A stretch of 64,000 bases of DNA from Agriotes lineatus (GCA_940337035.1 CALNHX010002827.1:1-64000); one strand, 5' to 3'. Numbered from the stretch's first letter, positions 1 to 11,784 are shown. Notes: generated by a model not told the origin, from the sequence alone. Made by a program: numbers and translations.

Positions 1-120
1 GATTTTCAACAGACCAGATATGGTCATTGCGGCGATTCATTTTCCTAAATTGGCAAACTTGCACTCATCGGTCCACATCACGTTATTAAGAAAGAAGAAC
101 TCGGATAATGTGGATTTTAA
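1..120 (-). pseudogene. Tc1/mariner-type transposase fragment, cut by window edge
   Basis: Read on the minus strand, this stretch gives FLNNVMWTDECKFANLG and, after a one-base frameshift, NRRNDHIWSVEN. That is the usual surrounding of the first catalytic Asp (TDE) in IS630/Tc1/mariner transposases, followed by the N-R-x-N and W-x-x-E-N positions. The rest of the protein lies beyond the left edge. The frameshift and an in-frame TGA show it is a remnant. Whether it belongs to the same family as the element at 34757-35577 cannot be told, because the two retain different parts of the transposase. Confidence 0.65.
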
Positions 121-920
121 ATGACCGATATACGAATATGGTCTTTGAATTTCCACACCGGTTGATGTGGTAAGTTAAGCTCCACTGCAATTTCCTCGTG
201 GAAACGGAAGTGTTATCTTTAACCTAATGAGGAATTTAAAAAAATAAAATATTTCTTATTATTTTATTATAGTAAATATGATTATTTTACCATTTGTAAA
301 ATTTCATCTTCATTTTCAACGAGTTTATTTCCGTATTTTCGCGTAGACTTTTAATAAAAGTAATTTGTAATATTTTGTGTTCTTGAGTAAAGGTGTCAAT
401 TCGCTAAACAGTAAGGAACCGCGCCCTACAGAAACATTGAATTTAAAAGTTGTGTTTAACCTTTGAGTGGTCAATTGGGAAGGGATTGTAAAAGGGAAGC
501 TGCACCTTATTAGTTGACGCAATAAAGCCTGTAGTTGTAAGTAAGTTTTGCATTGGACATAATCCGCTTCGGCCGTGAACGGAGTGGATTTATCGAGCTA
601 TGGGTTGAATTTATCACGGTTGCGCCCTACTATTTCACTATTGTCGCCTATGCTGACACAGGACGAAACTACACAAGCACCGTTAACCTCCCCTCTCCGT
701 GAGGGAGCTGTGGACAATCGGGGGCTTTAACATCATTGCTTCCCCACGTAAACTGACCTATGGTAAGTGCAGTCCGGCGTTGTTGTAAAATTAAGATTAT
801 ACTGTAACAATTTCTATGTGAAGCATAATACATTTCTAACATATCGCGCTTTTCCTCCATTGAAAATCGTATTTATTCGGTAAAATTAGAACAAGGGTAA
901 ATATCGAGACTCAAAATTAA
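121..920. other. non-coding stretch with part of a dispersed repeat
   Basis: No convincing coding potential; short open frames here have no recognisable domains. About 545-690 resembles 36585-36750 (listed separately). The rest is AT-rich with no structure I can name. Confidence 0.5.
545..690 (+). repeat. dispersed repeat, copy A
   Basis: Aligns by eye with 36585-36750: both contain GTAAGT, then GGGTTGAATTT, TCAC, GCGCCCT, a GACTAT/CCTATG patch, ACAGGAC and ACACAAG/TTCACAAG in the same order and similar spacing. A shorter similarity (GTGGCGCCCTATTATTT) lies near 32458. No protein is encoded. It is an old interspersed repeat of unknown class. Confidence 0.45.
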
Positions 921-2337
921 ACTGATAGCACAACTATTACGGAGGCAGAAGTTAAGAAAGCAATATCCCTCATCAAAGATGGGAAAGCACCAGGCCCTGA
1001 TGAAACACATGGAGAACTGCTGAAACTATTAGACGAGAACAACATCAGGAGGCTTACTATTTTATTCAACAAAATCTACGATACAGGAAATATCCCGTTA
1101 GAATGGCTCAACTCCATGTTCATAGCTATCCCAAAGAAAAAAACTTCCAATAAATGTAGCGACTACCGTACTATTAGCCTTATGAGTCACCTTCTGAAAA
1201 CGTTCCTGAAAATCATACATCAACGATTATATACACTTTGTGAAGAACATATGGGACCCACTCAATTTGGTTTTCGGAAGGCGACTGGGACACGCGAGGC
1301 ATTATTCTGTACACAAGTTCTGATACAGCGATGCAGAGATGTGAGCTGTGACGTCCACATATGCTTCATAGACTATCAGAAAGCATTCGATAGAGTACAA
1401 CACCATAAACTTATAGAGATATTGGAAAAAATTGGGATAGACGAAAAAGATCTTCGCATTATAAAAAACCTCTATTGGAAACAAACAGATCATATAAAGC
1501 ACAAGGGAGAAGTATCAGAAGCCATTAAAATCCAACGTGGAGTGCGCCAAGGCTGTGTCTTGTCGCCACTGTTATTCAATATATATTCAGAAGAAATATT
1601 TAACCAAGCACTGCAGGACACATCAATAGGAATAAGAATAAACGGGGAAAGAATTAACAACATCAGGTTTGCCGACGACACCATGATACTCGCAGAAAAC
1701 CTTGAAGACTTACAAGTACTAATGGACAGAGTGTCACAAAAAAGCCAAGAATGTGCCATTGACATAAACATAACAAAAACAAAATTCATGGTAATAAGTA
1801 AAAACCCTACACCACAAGGCCAACTTTTAGTTAACCAGAAAGCGATTGACAAAGTCGACAAATTTACGTACTTCGGTAGCACAGTCAACGATCAGTGGGA
1901 CCACTCTCTTGAAATCAGGTGCCGGATAGAAAAGTCAAGGACAGCTTTTATAAGGATGTCCAAATTATTTGAGAGCCGAGAATTGAACATGAAAACCAGG
2001 ATTAGACTTCTCCGTTGCTATGTTAAGAATATCTTGGACCGAATATGTCACAAACAAAAGCGTACTGGAACAACTAGACAAAAAGATGGAAATTATGAAC
2101 ACAGTTAAACGAAGGAAACTTGAATACCTGGGACATGTTATGAGGAACGAAGAACGATATGGACTACTTCAGCTGGTGCTACAAGGAAAGGTGGACGGGA
2201 GAAAAGGCCCCGGTAGGAGGCGCATCTCTTGGCTGAAGAACATCAGAACATGGTTCTCAGAGACAACGATAGGACTATTTAGAGCTGCTGCGAACAAAGT
2301 CATGATTGCCAGAATGATCGCCGACATCCAGTAATGG
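921..2337 (+). pseudogene. RTE-clade non-LTR retrotransposon, reverse transcriptase remnant
   Basis: An open frame from 921 to 2108 encodes an RT domain: GKAPGPDE near the start, IPKKK, FIDYQKAFDRV, RQGCVLSPLLFN and the catalytic RFADD box near 1670. The endonuclease half is missing (5' truncated). At about 2022 the frame jumps by deletion: LLRCYV is followed in the next frame by LRISWTE, so roughly 40 residues around the usual FYG motif are gone. The second frame (2020-2334) carries the C-terminal tail of this family, YLGHVMRN and GPGRRRISWLK. It ends in AACAAGAAGAAGAA, a short AAG-type tail like that of the fuller copy at 24098-27336. It is a dead, truncated copy of a related but not identical family. 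Confidence 0.85.
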
Positions 2338-3067
2338 ATTGGCACAACAAGAAGAAGAATCCCAAATTATGCTCTAAACAACAGTGTTGATTTTATTTCC
2401 AAAGCACTCTCCCCAAAAACGAACAATTTGAAATTTAGGCCAAAATATAAACCTAAACCATTATTTGTGACACATCATCGTATTCAGAAAAACAGTTGCA
2501 TCCAAAAATGTTAAAATCGAATATGGCGCCCATGAGTAAACAAAAGTTGGGCGTCGTGACGCCTAGCGTCGATCAAGTAAAAACTCAATTGTTCCCTCAT
2601 TTAATAGAACTTTTTTTACTATAAAGTGAGTGATTTGCAAAATGTGAGCCATAAACGAAATCGATAGTTTTCAGTCTTTCCAAATAAACTTGAATACTTG
2701 TTGTATTAATTATAAAATCTGGAAATGTATTTTTTAATGCTATCTTAAATATCATTTGTATCTCTTAAGTGCTTAAGATAACCGAAATCCACATGCTTAA
2801 GGTCAAAAAAAGGGCACTCTGTAGAATACGTGTGTTCGGCCAATGATAAAATGTGCTGTAGACAAAAGCAGATACGCTTATTAGGGAGTGTTTGCATTAC
2901 GTGCCGTTATAATAGCGGTTCGCTAAAACTTATATTATCTAGCAACGTCAATAATGCAGCTAATCGAAATCAAGTTTTTTTTATTTTAATGTAACGTTAT
3001 CCTAACGTTAATTTAACGTGGACCATTGCAAAACTTCCCTAACATCAAGAGATGACTGCGAACTACT
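2338..3067. other. non-coding, nothing recognised
   Basis: AT-rich, no open frame with domain content. A short GC-containing patch near 2550 (GCGTCGTGACGCCTAGCGTC) is locally palindromic. Nothing else stands out. Confidence 0.5.
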
Positions 3068-3076
3068 GAAATGAAT

Positions 3077-3676
3077 GGGTGGCGGAAAAAAAGTGCCTGG
3101 AAAAAAGTGCCGACGGAAAAAAGTGCCGCGGAGAAAAGTGCCGAGGGGGGAAAATAACAATAAAGTAATAACCGGACAAAGGTTTACCAAATTAAAAAAA
3201 AAACTGGAGGTTACCCTTTTATTTTTAAAAATCTCTGCATTGCAGCATTGTGCAGTATTTTAACATGCATTATGTTTACCTGTTCCCAAATCGACAGGAA
3301 TGCAGGACGTAGAAATATTTCAATTTGAAGATTTTTATCTAAAGTGCATGTCTACCGTCTTAAATGCAATAAGCCCGAAAAAACATTAGGGTTAATTATA
3401 AAATGTTAGTTTTTACTTTAGTTTTTTTGTAACTATATATAATAAGCTTGTATTTTATTTAGTAGTTAATAACTATTAATAAACATACATTCTTTATATT
3501 TAATTTAAATTTTATTTCTTGCCTAATTATCTTAGAACAAAAGTTAATTTAGGCGCTTGAATCATTCGATTTTTTTTCGCAGCATTTTTTTCCGTCGGCA
3601 CTTTCTTCCACCGGCACTTTTTTCCAGACACTTTTTTTCGCGGCACTTTTTTCCTCGGCACTTTTGTCCTAGATTC
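3077..3676. mobile_element. Foldback-like element with tandem-repeat inverted ends
   Basis: The left end (about 3081-3153) is a run of about five 14-16-bp units with the core GGAAAAAAGTGCC. The right end (about 3585-3670) is the same unit inverted, GGCACTTTTTTCC, about six times. The roughly 430-bp middle is AT-rich and non-coding. The 9-bp sequence GAAATGAAT occurs directly outside both ends (3068-3076 and 3677-3685) and fits a target-site duplication. Inverted repeats made of tandem short units plus a 9-bp duplication are the hallmark of Foldback (FB) elements of the MULE-related group. No transposase is present, so this copy is non-autonomous. The open frames over the repeats are low-complexity shadows. 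Confidence 0.65.
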
Positions 3677-3877
3677 GAAATGAATATACTTGGAAACATT
3701 GCAGGTTAAAAACGACAATTTTATACAAATCTGCCACACCCAGGATGTGGTAAAATGGTCCCGGCAGCGACGAAGAGAATGGAACCACCATATTACACAA
3801 ATGTCAGATGGCAGGTTGATCAATAGCACGAAATCAAGGAAATTGGGGAGTTTTAAACTGAAGTTAGACATACAATC
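3677..3877. other. short spacer between Foldback-like element and Gypsy LTR
   Basis: About 190 bases of unremarkable sequence. Its last bases (ATACAATC) flank the Gypsy LTR and should have been duplicated on the far side at 19944 (ACCCCTG), but they do not match. Confidence 0.4.
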
Positions 3878-5280
3878 TGAAACAATAAAAAAGCCAACCT
3901 GCGATTGATTACTAATAATAACCAATGGTAGTACAATCGCAGATCAACCCCCTTATCATTTATACACCACGGTAGCTCTGAAATGTTTCTTACTTACCGC
4001 AATGGCCTAGCTAGCGTCAAAGTCGATGGCCTTGGGTCGCAGATTTCTATCATCAGCTGAGCTGCTGCAAGCTCTTTTAATAATAGTAAAAAAAACACAG
4101 GGCGCCAGAAATCACAGATTTCAAGAAATAAAATAAAAAAATAACAAACAATTAAGTTTATTAATCAGCAGATCATGTTTGGTGGCAACATCAATAATGC
4201 GTCGAAAAATCGTTTATCACAATATTAAATAACCTGAATACAATAAATTATACGTGCTGAAAATGCGACACGCACAGCGAACATATGTGAACCTCCTTTA
4301 GGCTCTTAAATTGAATTTGAATGCAATTCACTGAAGGGATAAGCTTATCACTGTCTGTGTGTATTATCCGTTATCTCGGTAATGATAATAAAATAGCGTG
4401 AAGCACTTTTTTTTACAAAATTCTTAATATGTATTCAATTAGTAAAATTATAAATTTGTAAATTGTAAATTAGGGAACAATTGATACATTATGTTTTAGA
4501 TTTATGAGACACAGATTTATGAATGGTTAGTACATTTCGTTTTAGATTTATAAGGCGTAGTTTTAAATTAGTAAATTATAAACTTGAAGCGTTGTGAAAA
4601 AATCGATTCAGCCAATAATTCGTGGGCGTTGAAATAAGACTAACCTGGATTGAAAGAAACGCCGGTGGCATGCGTTGAATTGGTCCAGGATTATCTTAAT
4701 GTAACAATCACCAACAGCGCAGACCTCGTGGCCAAAGTTGATAAAAGGACAGGCACTCGGTGTTACAGACGGCAAGCCCCCAAAATGGCATTCCAGAGGA
4801 AGTTGTGAGGGGTCCAAGATTACCAATTATGATGCCAAATAGCATAACCAGTCGCTCAAAAACGGCGTTTAAAAGAGTTACTCGAAAGTGGTAACTAAAA
4901 GCGGTAACTAAAAGCTGATAAGAAAGAGAAATTACTAAAATGGATAACAAGCAATTAGCGTAAACATACCTGATTTAGTTATCAGCTCACTAACGAAATT
5001 AATTATTAATTAGTGCTGTAGCACGTGGGAATACTTTCGAAGAAGCAAGTTACTTCGACAGAAAGCGAAAATCAAATGGCCCAAAATAATCGAATCGCTG
5101 TTCGCTGGCGTAAAGCGATAACAAGTGAATTCGGGAAAACCAAATCTAGCGCCTTCGCGCGGACAAAACTTGGTATTATTCGAAATACAGCGAAAATAAT
5201 TCAAGTGGGAATGTACAGGCTGGCCCGGAAAAGAATAAATAAATGGCGAAACAAATAGCAGGAGCTAAAGATTTGTTTCA
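3878..5280 (-). repeat. Gypsy 3' LTR (left copy)
   Basis: 1403 bp, opening TGAAACAATAAA and closing AAAGATTTGTTTCA on the plus strand; the ends are inverted repeats of each other (TGAAACAA/TTGTTTCA). It matches 11886-12798 and then 19424-19943 in order. For a minus-strand element this is the downstream LTR. A purine-rich stretch (GGCCGTGGGGAG on the minus strand) lies immediately inside at 5281-5292 and is the likely polypurine tract. Confidence 0.85.
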
Positions 5281-7068
5281 CTCCCCACGGCCAAGAGAAA
5301 TACCTGAGGTATGATTATGCTAAAGCAATTGAAAGGTCATCGTCAGTCAAAAGAAGGCGAAAGGAAAATAGGGAAATAGATGGGAAATAAAAGAGTAAAG
5401 TTAAGAAAAGAAGAAGGGATAGAAAGTTTTACGGAGGGAATAGTCGTGAGCAAAGTGCTAAACCGATCCGTCGCGCTAGATGAAAAAGGCGCGTCGGTGG
5501 ATAAGTTAGACGCTTAGCTCCGTACCATAGCCAACGGAAAACGAACTAATCAGAAGGTTACCTTAAATGTGTACTGGCAGAATACACATATGGACCAAGT
5601 CAGCGTACTGAAAAGTTGCTGAGATTTAGCCAACGGCTGTGGCAGCAGCCGGAAATTGGCATGGAACTTAAAAAATGGGATTTGGAATTAGCCAATAAGG
5701 TAGAGAAGAAAAGAAATCGGAAAAAGGGATACTTGGGTATTAAAAGAGTATAATAAAGGAAGATAGTATAATGAAGAGGGATTTGGAAGGGATAAGTCCG
5801 ATGTCCGTCAGTCAGTCAGTCAACGCAGGGCTGTTTGAAAGAAGCTATTGCAGTGAAATGAGAAATTAACAAAAGGTGAGGACGCTGTCAATCACAGACA
5901 CTCAGCGCGGGCCCCCGTAGTGATCACCGCGAATGTAAGCGACTGTGAAGAAGAGCGCCGAAGCAGAAAACCCTACACCCTGCTGGTCAAGGAAAAGTGA
6001 ACAGTCCAGGAACGACTGCACACTAAAACACCGTGTGAACTAACACACAGCGAAACACCGGAGATAAGTCACAAACACTTACTCCTGTATGAAACATCGC
6101 AGAAGTGAAAATACTACGACGAAAAATTCGGGTAAAACCCAGGACAAAAAAGCCCTAAAAACCATACCCGCCCCGAATTTGGGTAAAGACCCCAGAAGCC
6201 GGAAGGAACGACCGCACCACCACCAGACCCAGCTCGGGCATTCAGCCAGTCGTCGCAGCTAGATGGAAAAGGCGCGCCGGTGACGGACTGAATGTAACTC
6301 CCTCACCGAGTCGGATGGCAACCCAATCGCTCGCCCCGACCCCCAGAAATCTCCACAAGACCGAAAGAAACCCGCCCCCAAAAACTATTAAAAACCCAAG
6401 CACGAACTCATGCATACTACAAATCCTAAAGGCTATCAAAGAACCTAAGAATGCTGACCTGAAGCTTTGAAAATATCTCGTGAAGCGAGATGGGGAAAGG
6501 AAATAATAAAATATTTGATGGAAAAGTTTCCCAAAAAAGAGAACGACCCTGCATCCCAACCAACCACCCTAAGTAAATCGTGCAGGTCTAGAAACTCTTT
6601 TACAACTAACTCCATTGTCAGAAAGACACACTTCGAAAAAGTAAAGAAGACTCACGCATTCATCACGAAAGCAACTCACCTAAACACTTGCTTCACTATC
6701 AACAAAAGACTCAAGAAGAGTTCGACAAAAGGTCCAATCGCTATCTATAAAGAAGCGAGGAAATCCGTCACTCAAAAGGGTTTCACCTAATATAATCTAA
6801 TGATAGGGAAAAGTACCATCAAATCGGTAATTAAGGAGTCGCTCAAGGTGCCTAACTAGCACTCAAAAGCAAAAAATATGCGGCTTAAAAAGCACGCAAT
6901 AAATAATAATAATTATAATAATAATAGAAATTGGTTAACAAGTCGAAAAGGGTGAGAATAATGTTGATAGTATAATACTATCCGTAGGGTGAATAGGCGA
7001 GATAAGCTAAACATGCACATACATCATCATACATACAATCACGTACACACAATCAGGCACACCAAAAT
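5281..7068 (-). other. Gypsy untranslated region between pol and 3' LTR
   Basis: About 1.8 kb inside the element with no open frame that has a recognisable domain. Frames of about 105 codons on both strands (6242-6559 minus, 6467-6790 plus) overlap each other and look like chance. A motif containing GCTAGATG, AAAAGGCGCG and CGGTG occurs at about 5470-5505 and again at about 6250-6285, suggesting an old internal duplication. No env remnant was recognised. Confidence 0.6.
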
Positions 7069-10000
7069 TCACTCCTCCACTTGTCCTTCTCCAAAGTAAG
7101 GTTTTAAATCTTTAATATGCCAAACTCCAACGTTTTTATTGTCGGGGACGGTCACTAACTGATAGGTAAGTGGGCCGGTAACTGTTTGTACTCTGCATTT
7201 GACATATTTAGGAGCCAATTTCTGATTGAAGGATTTAGATGCATCAGATAAGACGTAGTTCCTTTTCCAAACCAAATCATTGACATTAAATTTTAATGGA
7301 CGCTTACGCAAGTTATAGTGCTTGGAATTGCGTTGGTAGGAGCTATTGAGGCGTTTAACAACGTCTTGATAAAGTTCAGAAAGTTGGTTAACGTCTGAAG
7401 CCAGGTCTTCACGAGTTTCTAAAGATAATTCTTCTTCTTGGAAGTTCTTAAGACGACCGTAATAAGTCCCAGAAACTGGTACAGTCCTCCCAAAATTTAA
7501 GAAAGAAGGGGTGTAACCCGTCACCTCATGAACGGCGTTACGCAAAGCGTGTGCAACTTGATAAATATGTTCGTCCCACGAACGATGATTATCCGAAACA
7601 TAAGAACGAAGAGCAGTACCGATAACTCGGTTAACTCTCTCAACAAAATTGACTTGAGGATGATAAGAAGCATTATACCAAACTTGTTGAACTTGGTATT
7701 GTTTCATCAAGGCTTTAAATTGGGAACTTATAAATTGTGGTCCGTTATCAACCATACATATTTGAGGAACACCAAAAATAAGGAATACTTCGTTCTCCAG
7801 AAACTTGGCTACTGCTTTAGCAGTGGCAGCGCGAACAGCTTTAACTAAGGTAAACTTGGTTAGCCAATCACATACAACTATGATAGAAGTGTTACCAGTT
7901 TTCGTGCGAGGTAAGGGACCCATTATGTCAATTGACAAACATTGAAAAGGGTATAAAATCTTCTTATTTTGGCCCATTAAACCAGGTCTAGCAAGTTGAC
8001 TAACTTTACTCGCAGCACAAGTTTCACAATGGCGTATGTAACGGATGACATCGGCACGCATTTTAGGCCAGTAATATTGTTCGGAGATTTTACAAAAGGT
8101 TTTATAACCACCCAAGTGAGCAGATGTGGGACTGTCATGAAAGAGTTTGTAAATTTCAGTTCGGCGAGAACGAGGTATCACCTGTTTCCATTCCACTAAG
8201 TTGCTAACAATGGCATGACGGTTGGGAACATACTTAAAAAGTCGATGATTTTCAATTCGCCAAGTTGGAAATTGATTAGGACTTTGGCTAACGCGGTCCA
8301 GCATTTTTAAGTACCAAGAGTCTAAGTCACCATCAACAAGTTCTAGAGCGGAAACCTGAATAGGAGCTCGCGATAAGGCATCGGGAACTACATTATGTTT
8401 GCCCTGTCGGTGTTGAATTGTAAAATCGTATTGCGACAAACGAACACTCCAACGGGCTAAACGGCCAGTGGGGTCTTTCATATTAGTAAGCCACAATAAG
8501 GAATAGTGGTCAGTTAACACAGTGAAATGTGTACCTTCAATGTACGGTCTAAATTTCTCAATGCCAAAGATGACAGCTAAACACTCTCTCTCTGTGACAG
8601 AATAATTGCGTTCGGCCTTGTTAAGGGTACATGAAGCATAAGCAATTACCTTTTCCTCATCGTCAATATTTTGTGTAAGGACACAACCGAGGCCAAAATT
8701 CGAGGCGTCACATTGTAACGTGAACGGTAGCGAAAAATTTGGGCTACTCAAAACAGGAGCGGAGGTCAAACAAGATTTAATTTGATTAAATGATTTAAGA
8801 GCATCATCAGTCCAATGCACACGCTGCTTTTTAATACGACCTTTAATTAGGTCCGAAATAGGAGCAGTAATAGTGGCAAAATTTGGAACGAAGCGACGAT
8901 ACCAAGAAGCTAAGCCAATAAAGCGTTTGACTTCGGTCACCGTATTTGGTTGAGGATATTTGGTGATAGCCAAGATTTTATCAGGGTCCGTGCGTAAACC
9001 ATTTTTATCGACAACAAAGCCGAGGTACGTAAGACTGGGACGGCAAAATTGACATTTGTCGATATTGACAGTTAAGTTAGCGTCTTTAAGACGGGTATAA
9101 ACTTGCTCTAAGGTGTCCAAGTGTTCTTTAAAAGTTCCAGACACGATAACAATATCGTCTAGATACACGAAGATGTTTTCACCCAATAGCGGACCAAAGA
9201 TGCTATCCATGAGACGTTGTTGACTAGCTGGTGCGTTCGCGATCCCAAACGGTACAACTGTAAACTCGAACAAACCACGTCTAGGGACTGTAAAAGCTGT
9301 TTTCTCGCACGAATCGGGATGCAGAGGAATTTGGTGAAAAGCTTGCTTAAGATCGATGGACGTAAGATAACGTGCATCGCGCAATTTATCAAGAATGCTA
9401 TTTAAATATGGTAAAGGATAAGCATCCTTCTTGGTAACCGAATTTAATTTTCGACCATCGAAACAAAGTCGATATGAACCATCTTTCTTTTTGACTAAGA
9501 CCATGGGAGAACTCCAAGGAGATTTCGAGGGACGAATAATACCCATCTCTAACAAGCGATCAAGTTCGTGGTCGGCATGGACTTGCATAGCAGGAGACAA
9601 AGGATAGTATCTCTGCTTAATAGGAGATGCGTCACCCGTATCAATAGTGTGTACGACTAAATTAGTTAAGCCTAAAGTAGGACCAGAAATTTCAGCAAAC
9701 TTCCCAACAACTTGGTCTAGAAGAAGTTTTTGTTGAACTGACAAATCAACTACGCCACAAATAGACTGCAGCGAAAAAGTTTCAGCCACATCGAAGCGTC
9801 CAGCGACAAAATCAGTCTTTGCTCCAAAAGCGTAGCAAAAATCAACACCTAAAATTAGTGTAGACGGAATTGAGTCACAAATAACCGCATCGATGGACCT
9901 AGGAATACCATCAATGGTAATGGGTAAGGCAACAGTACCTAAAATATTTTGTAGTTGACCGTCAGCAGTAGTCAAGGTAAGCGGAGACTTATTGTTACAC

Positions 10001-10188
10001 AATTTCAGATCATGTCTCTGAAGTAAATATAGACCGTTGCGCCCAATTAAAGTTTGATTGGCCCCTGTATCGCAAAAAGCGTGAATAGGTTCGCCATTAA
10101 TATAAATGGTTAAATAAGGACGGTTGTCAGAAAGTTGTTTAGTAAAGGTGGCTGAAGTATTACAAGTCATACGGCAAAATTCATTCAC
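7069..10188 (-). CDS. pol: Ty3/Gypsy Pol polyprotein (protease, RT, RNase H, integrase)
   Basis: 1039 codons without a stop, counted from a GTG at 10188; the first ATG is at 10170. The same frame is open further upstream to the gag stop at 10273-10275, so Pol is probably made as a Gag-Pol fusion rather than from its own start. Seen in order: retropepsin DTG (residues 40-42), RT with SIDLKQAFH (D279) and YLDD (342-345), RNase H with CDAS (D493) and LTDHYSL (D560), integrase zinc finger with His near 684-691 and CETC at 721-724, and the DDE triad SIDIMG (D754), VDNGPQF (D814) and E850. All catalytic residues appear present. An uninterrupted pol is surprising given the strongly diverged LTRs and broken gag. 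Its host role is copying and inserting the element. Confidence 0.93.
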   Translation of the reverse strand: MNEFCRMTCNTSATFTKQLSDNRPYLTIYINGEPIHAFCDTGANQTLIGRNGLYLLQRHDLKLCNNKSPLTLTTADGQLQNILGTVALPITIDGIPRSIDAVICDSIPSTLILGVDFCYAFGAKTDFVAGRFDVAETFSLQSICGVVDLSVQQKLLLDQVVGKFAEISGPTLGLTNLVVHTIDTGDASPIKQRYYPLSPAMQVHADHELDRLLEMGIIRPSKSPWSSPMVLVKKKDGSYRLCFDGRKLNSVTKKDAYPLPYLNSILDKLRDARYLTSIDLKQAFHQIPLHPDSCEKTAFTVPRRGLFEFTVVPFGIANAPASQQRLMDSIFGPLLGENIFVYLDDIVIVSGTFKEHLDTLEQVYTRLKDANLTVNIDKCQFCRPSLTYLGFVVDKNGLRTDPDKILAITKYPQPNTVTEVKRFIGLASWYRRFVPNFATITAPISDLIKGRIKKQRVHWTDDALKSFNQIKSCLTSAPVLSSPNFSLPFTLQCDASNFGLGCVLTQNIDDEEKVIAYASCTLNKAERNYSVTERECLAVIFGIEKFRPYIEGTHFTVLTDHYSLLWLTNMKDPTGRLARWSVRLSQYDFTIQHRQGKHNVVPDALSRAPIQVSALELVDGDLDSWYLKMLDRVSQSPNQFPTWRIENHRLFKYVPNRHAIVSNLVEWKQVIPRSRRTEIYKLFHDSPTSAHLGGYKTFCKISEQYYWPKMRADVIRYIRHCETCAASKVSQLARPGLMGQNKKILYPFQCLSIDIMGPLPRTKTGNTSIIVVCDWLTKFTLVKAVRAATAKAVAKFLENEVFLIFGVPQICMVDNGPQFISSQFKALMKQYQVQQVWYNASYHPQVNFVERVNRVIGTALRSYVSDNHRSWDEHIYQVAHALRNAVHEVTGYTPSFLNFGRTVPVSGTYYGRLKNFQEEELSLETREDLASDVNQLSELYQDVVKRLNSSYQRNSKHYNLRKRPLKFNVNDLVWKRNYVLSDASKSFNQKLAPKYVKCRVQTVTGPLTYQLVTVPDNKNVGVWHIKDLKPYFGEGQVEE

Positions 10189-10272
10189 AGTTCGTAACCA
10201 AGATTCCCAAGATAAAAGTATCAGCCTTAGTATAATAGGGGTAAGGAATAGATCGGCTGTGATATCTACCCT

Positions 10273-11784
10273 TTACTTTGCGTTTTTTGGATGGCATTTA
10301 GGACAAGTGGCAAAATAACTATTTGCATGACCGCAAATATAACAAAAAATAGTCTTATCTGCCGAGCAAGTATGAAAAGTATGGCCTAATTTACGGCAGT
10401 TCCAACAAGTGGTTGTTCTTTTCGCACGGTTAGTTCTAGGACCAGAATGTTTAATTGTCAATTGTGCAGTCTGTGTAACAGGTTTTTTAGGAGTTGGCTG
10501 GTAAGCCAGGTCAGGTTCCAGTTGGAAGGATGAGGCAGCAGCAGGATTACGATATTTAATATTCTGAATCTTAACGTCTTCCAGCTTTTTACACAGAAAT
10601 GCAAGGTGTTCAATATCGTGGACTACTGTTAAGGATAATTGAGTAGCGTAAAAAGGTTGCAAGTTTTTCATAATATGCTTAAGTTGTATTGATTCGGATG
10701 GTTTAATGAGTAGACGATCAAATAAATTAAGCAGCACAGCAATAAAAAGTGAGGGTTTTTCATCGGCCCCCTGCTTGCGTTTCCTAATCTCGTCCCATAA
10801 TTCTTCATCAAAATCAGTAGGCAAAAAATCAGATCGCAACCTAGCTACCAAGTCGTGCCAGTTTGAAACCCGGTGATGCATAGCACGGTACCATACTAAC
10901 CCACGACCCGAGAAAAGGTCAACAGCGCTAGAAAATAATTGGTCGTATGAAATGTTACGCGCTACTCTAAGTTCTTCGACACGTTGTAGGAAAGAATTTA
11001 CCCCCATGGTAGTAGTGTCTCCATTAAATGATAAACCCCATTTGCATACCGGTACAGAAACTAAACCTACATGTCTAGGAAAAGACGTCGTAGAGTAATT
11101 AATTTGGTCTAGTTCAGTTCGCAAATTAGCAGTAGCTGACATACAAGGTTGTTGTGTAAAAGGAGGATACTGATGTACGTGCTCATCAGAAAAAGATACC
11201 CTAGGTCGTTCGAATGTAGATGAAGCTAAACCGGCGGCTTCAGTTATGTTAGGGTTGTCAACAATATTATCTGCCATAGGTTCAATAGGGTCAGAATTAG
11301 GTGGAGCTACTGTATTAACAGAATTGACAAAATTAGTGGCATCAACATTTGAAGGCAAAGGATCTACTTGTAATTGCGAATTGTCATGCTCATTAGACTG
11401 TAATAAATCTAATCATTGACTGGTAAGGGTAGCATGCTCCTGTTCTAATTTAGAAGAGGGTTGTAGCCTGGTTAATCGTGAATACAAATGCGTTAGCCGC
11501 GTATCGAGCCGAGAAAATTCTGAATCAGAAGGTGCCGTAGATAAATCAGTAACTAACACCGAAAGTTCAGTTAGTGTGCCTTTACAAGTATCAAGTTCTA
11601 ATTATACATCGAAGGGTGCTACTAATTCATAAGCGCTAAGCAACGTAGGGTCAGCCTTTTCCAGTAACAATTTAGCACGCAAGGTCCTACGACGTTGGTC
11701 GACATTCATACTTTCCACCGTGTCCCTATCTAAGCCTCTGAACAGTAGCTTAGAGTAATTCGTCAGCACGAAGTGCGTTAACAT
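10273..11784 (-). pseudogene. gag: Ty3/Gypsy Gag with two premature stops
   Basis: Read from ATG 11784 to the stop at 10273-10275, this is one frame of 503 codons broken by two in-frame stops, TAA at 11604-11602 (codon 61) and TGA at 11415-11413 (codon 124). The longest open part is 11358-10273. The C-terminus has a canonical zinc knuckle CWNCRKLGHTFHTC and a second Cys-rich cluster CYIC...C without the usual His spacing. The middle (RKRQGADEKPSLF and surroundings) resembles retrotransposon capsid sequence. Gag and pol share the same frame and are separated only by the TAA at 10273-10275 and 28 further sense codons, so stop readthrough or a decayed single Gag-Pol frame are both possible. Confidence 0.85.

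Noticed and set aside
6467..6790. Plus-strand 107-codon frame inside the Gypsy 3' region as an accessory or env gene
   Set aside because: Antisense to the element, no signal peptide, membrane segment or known motif.
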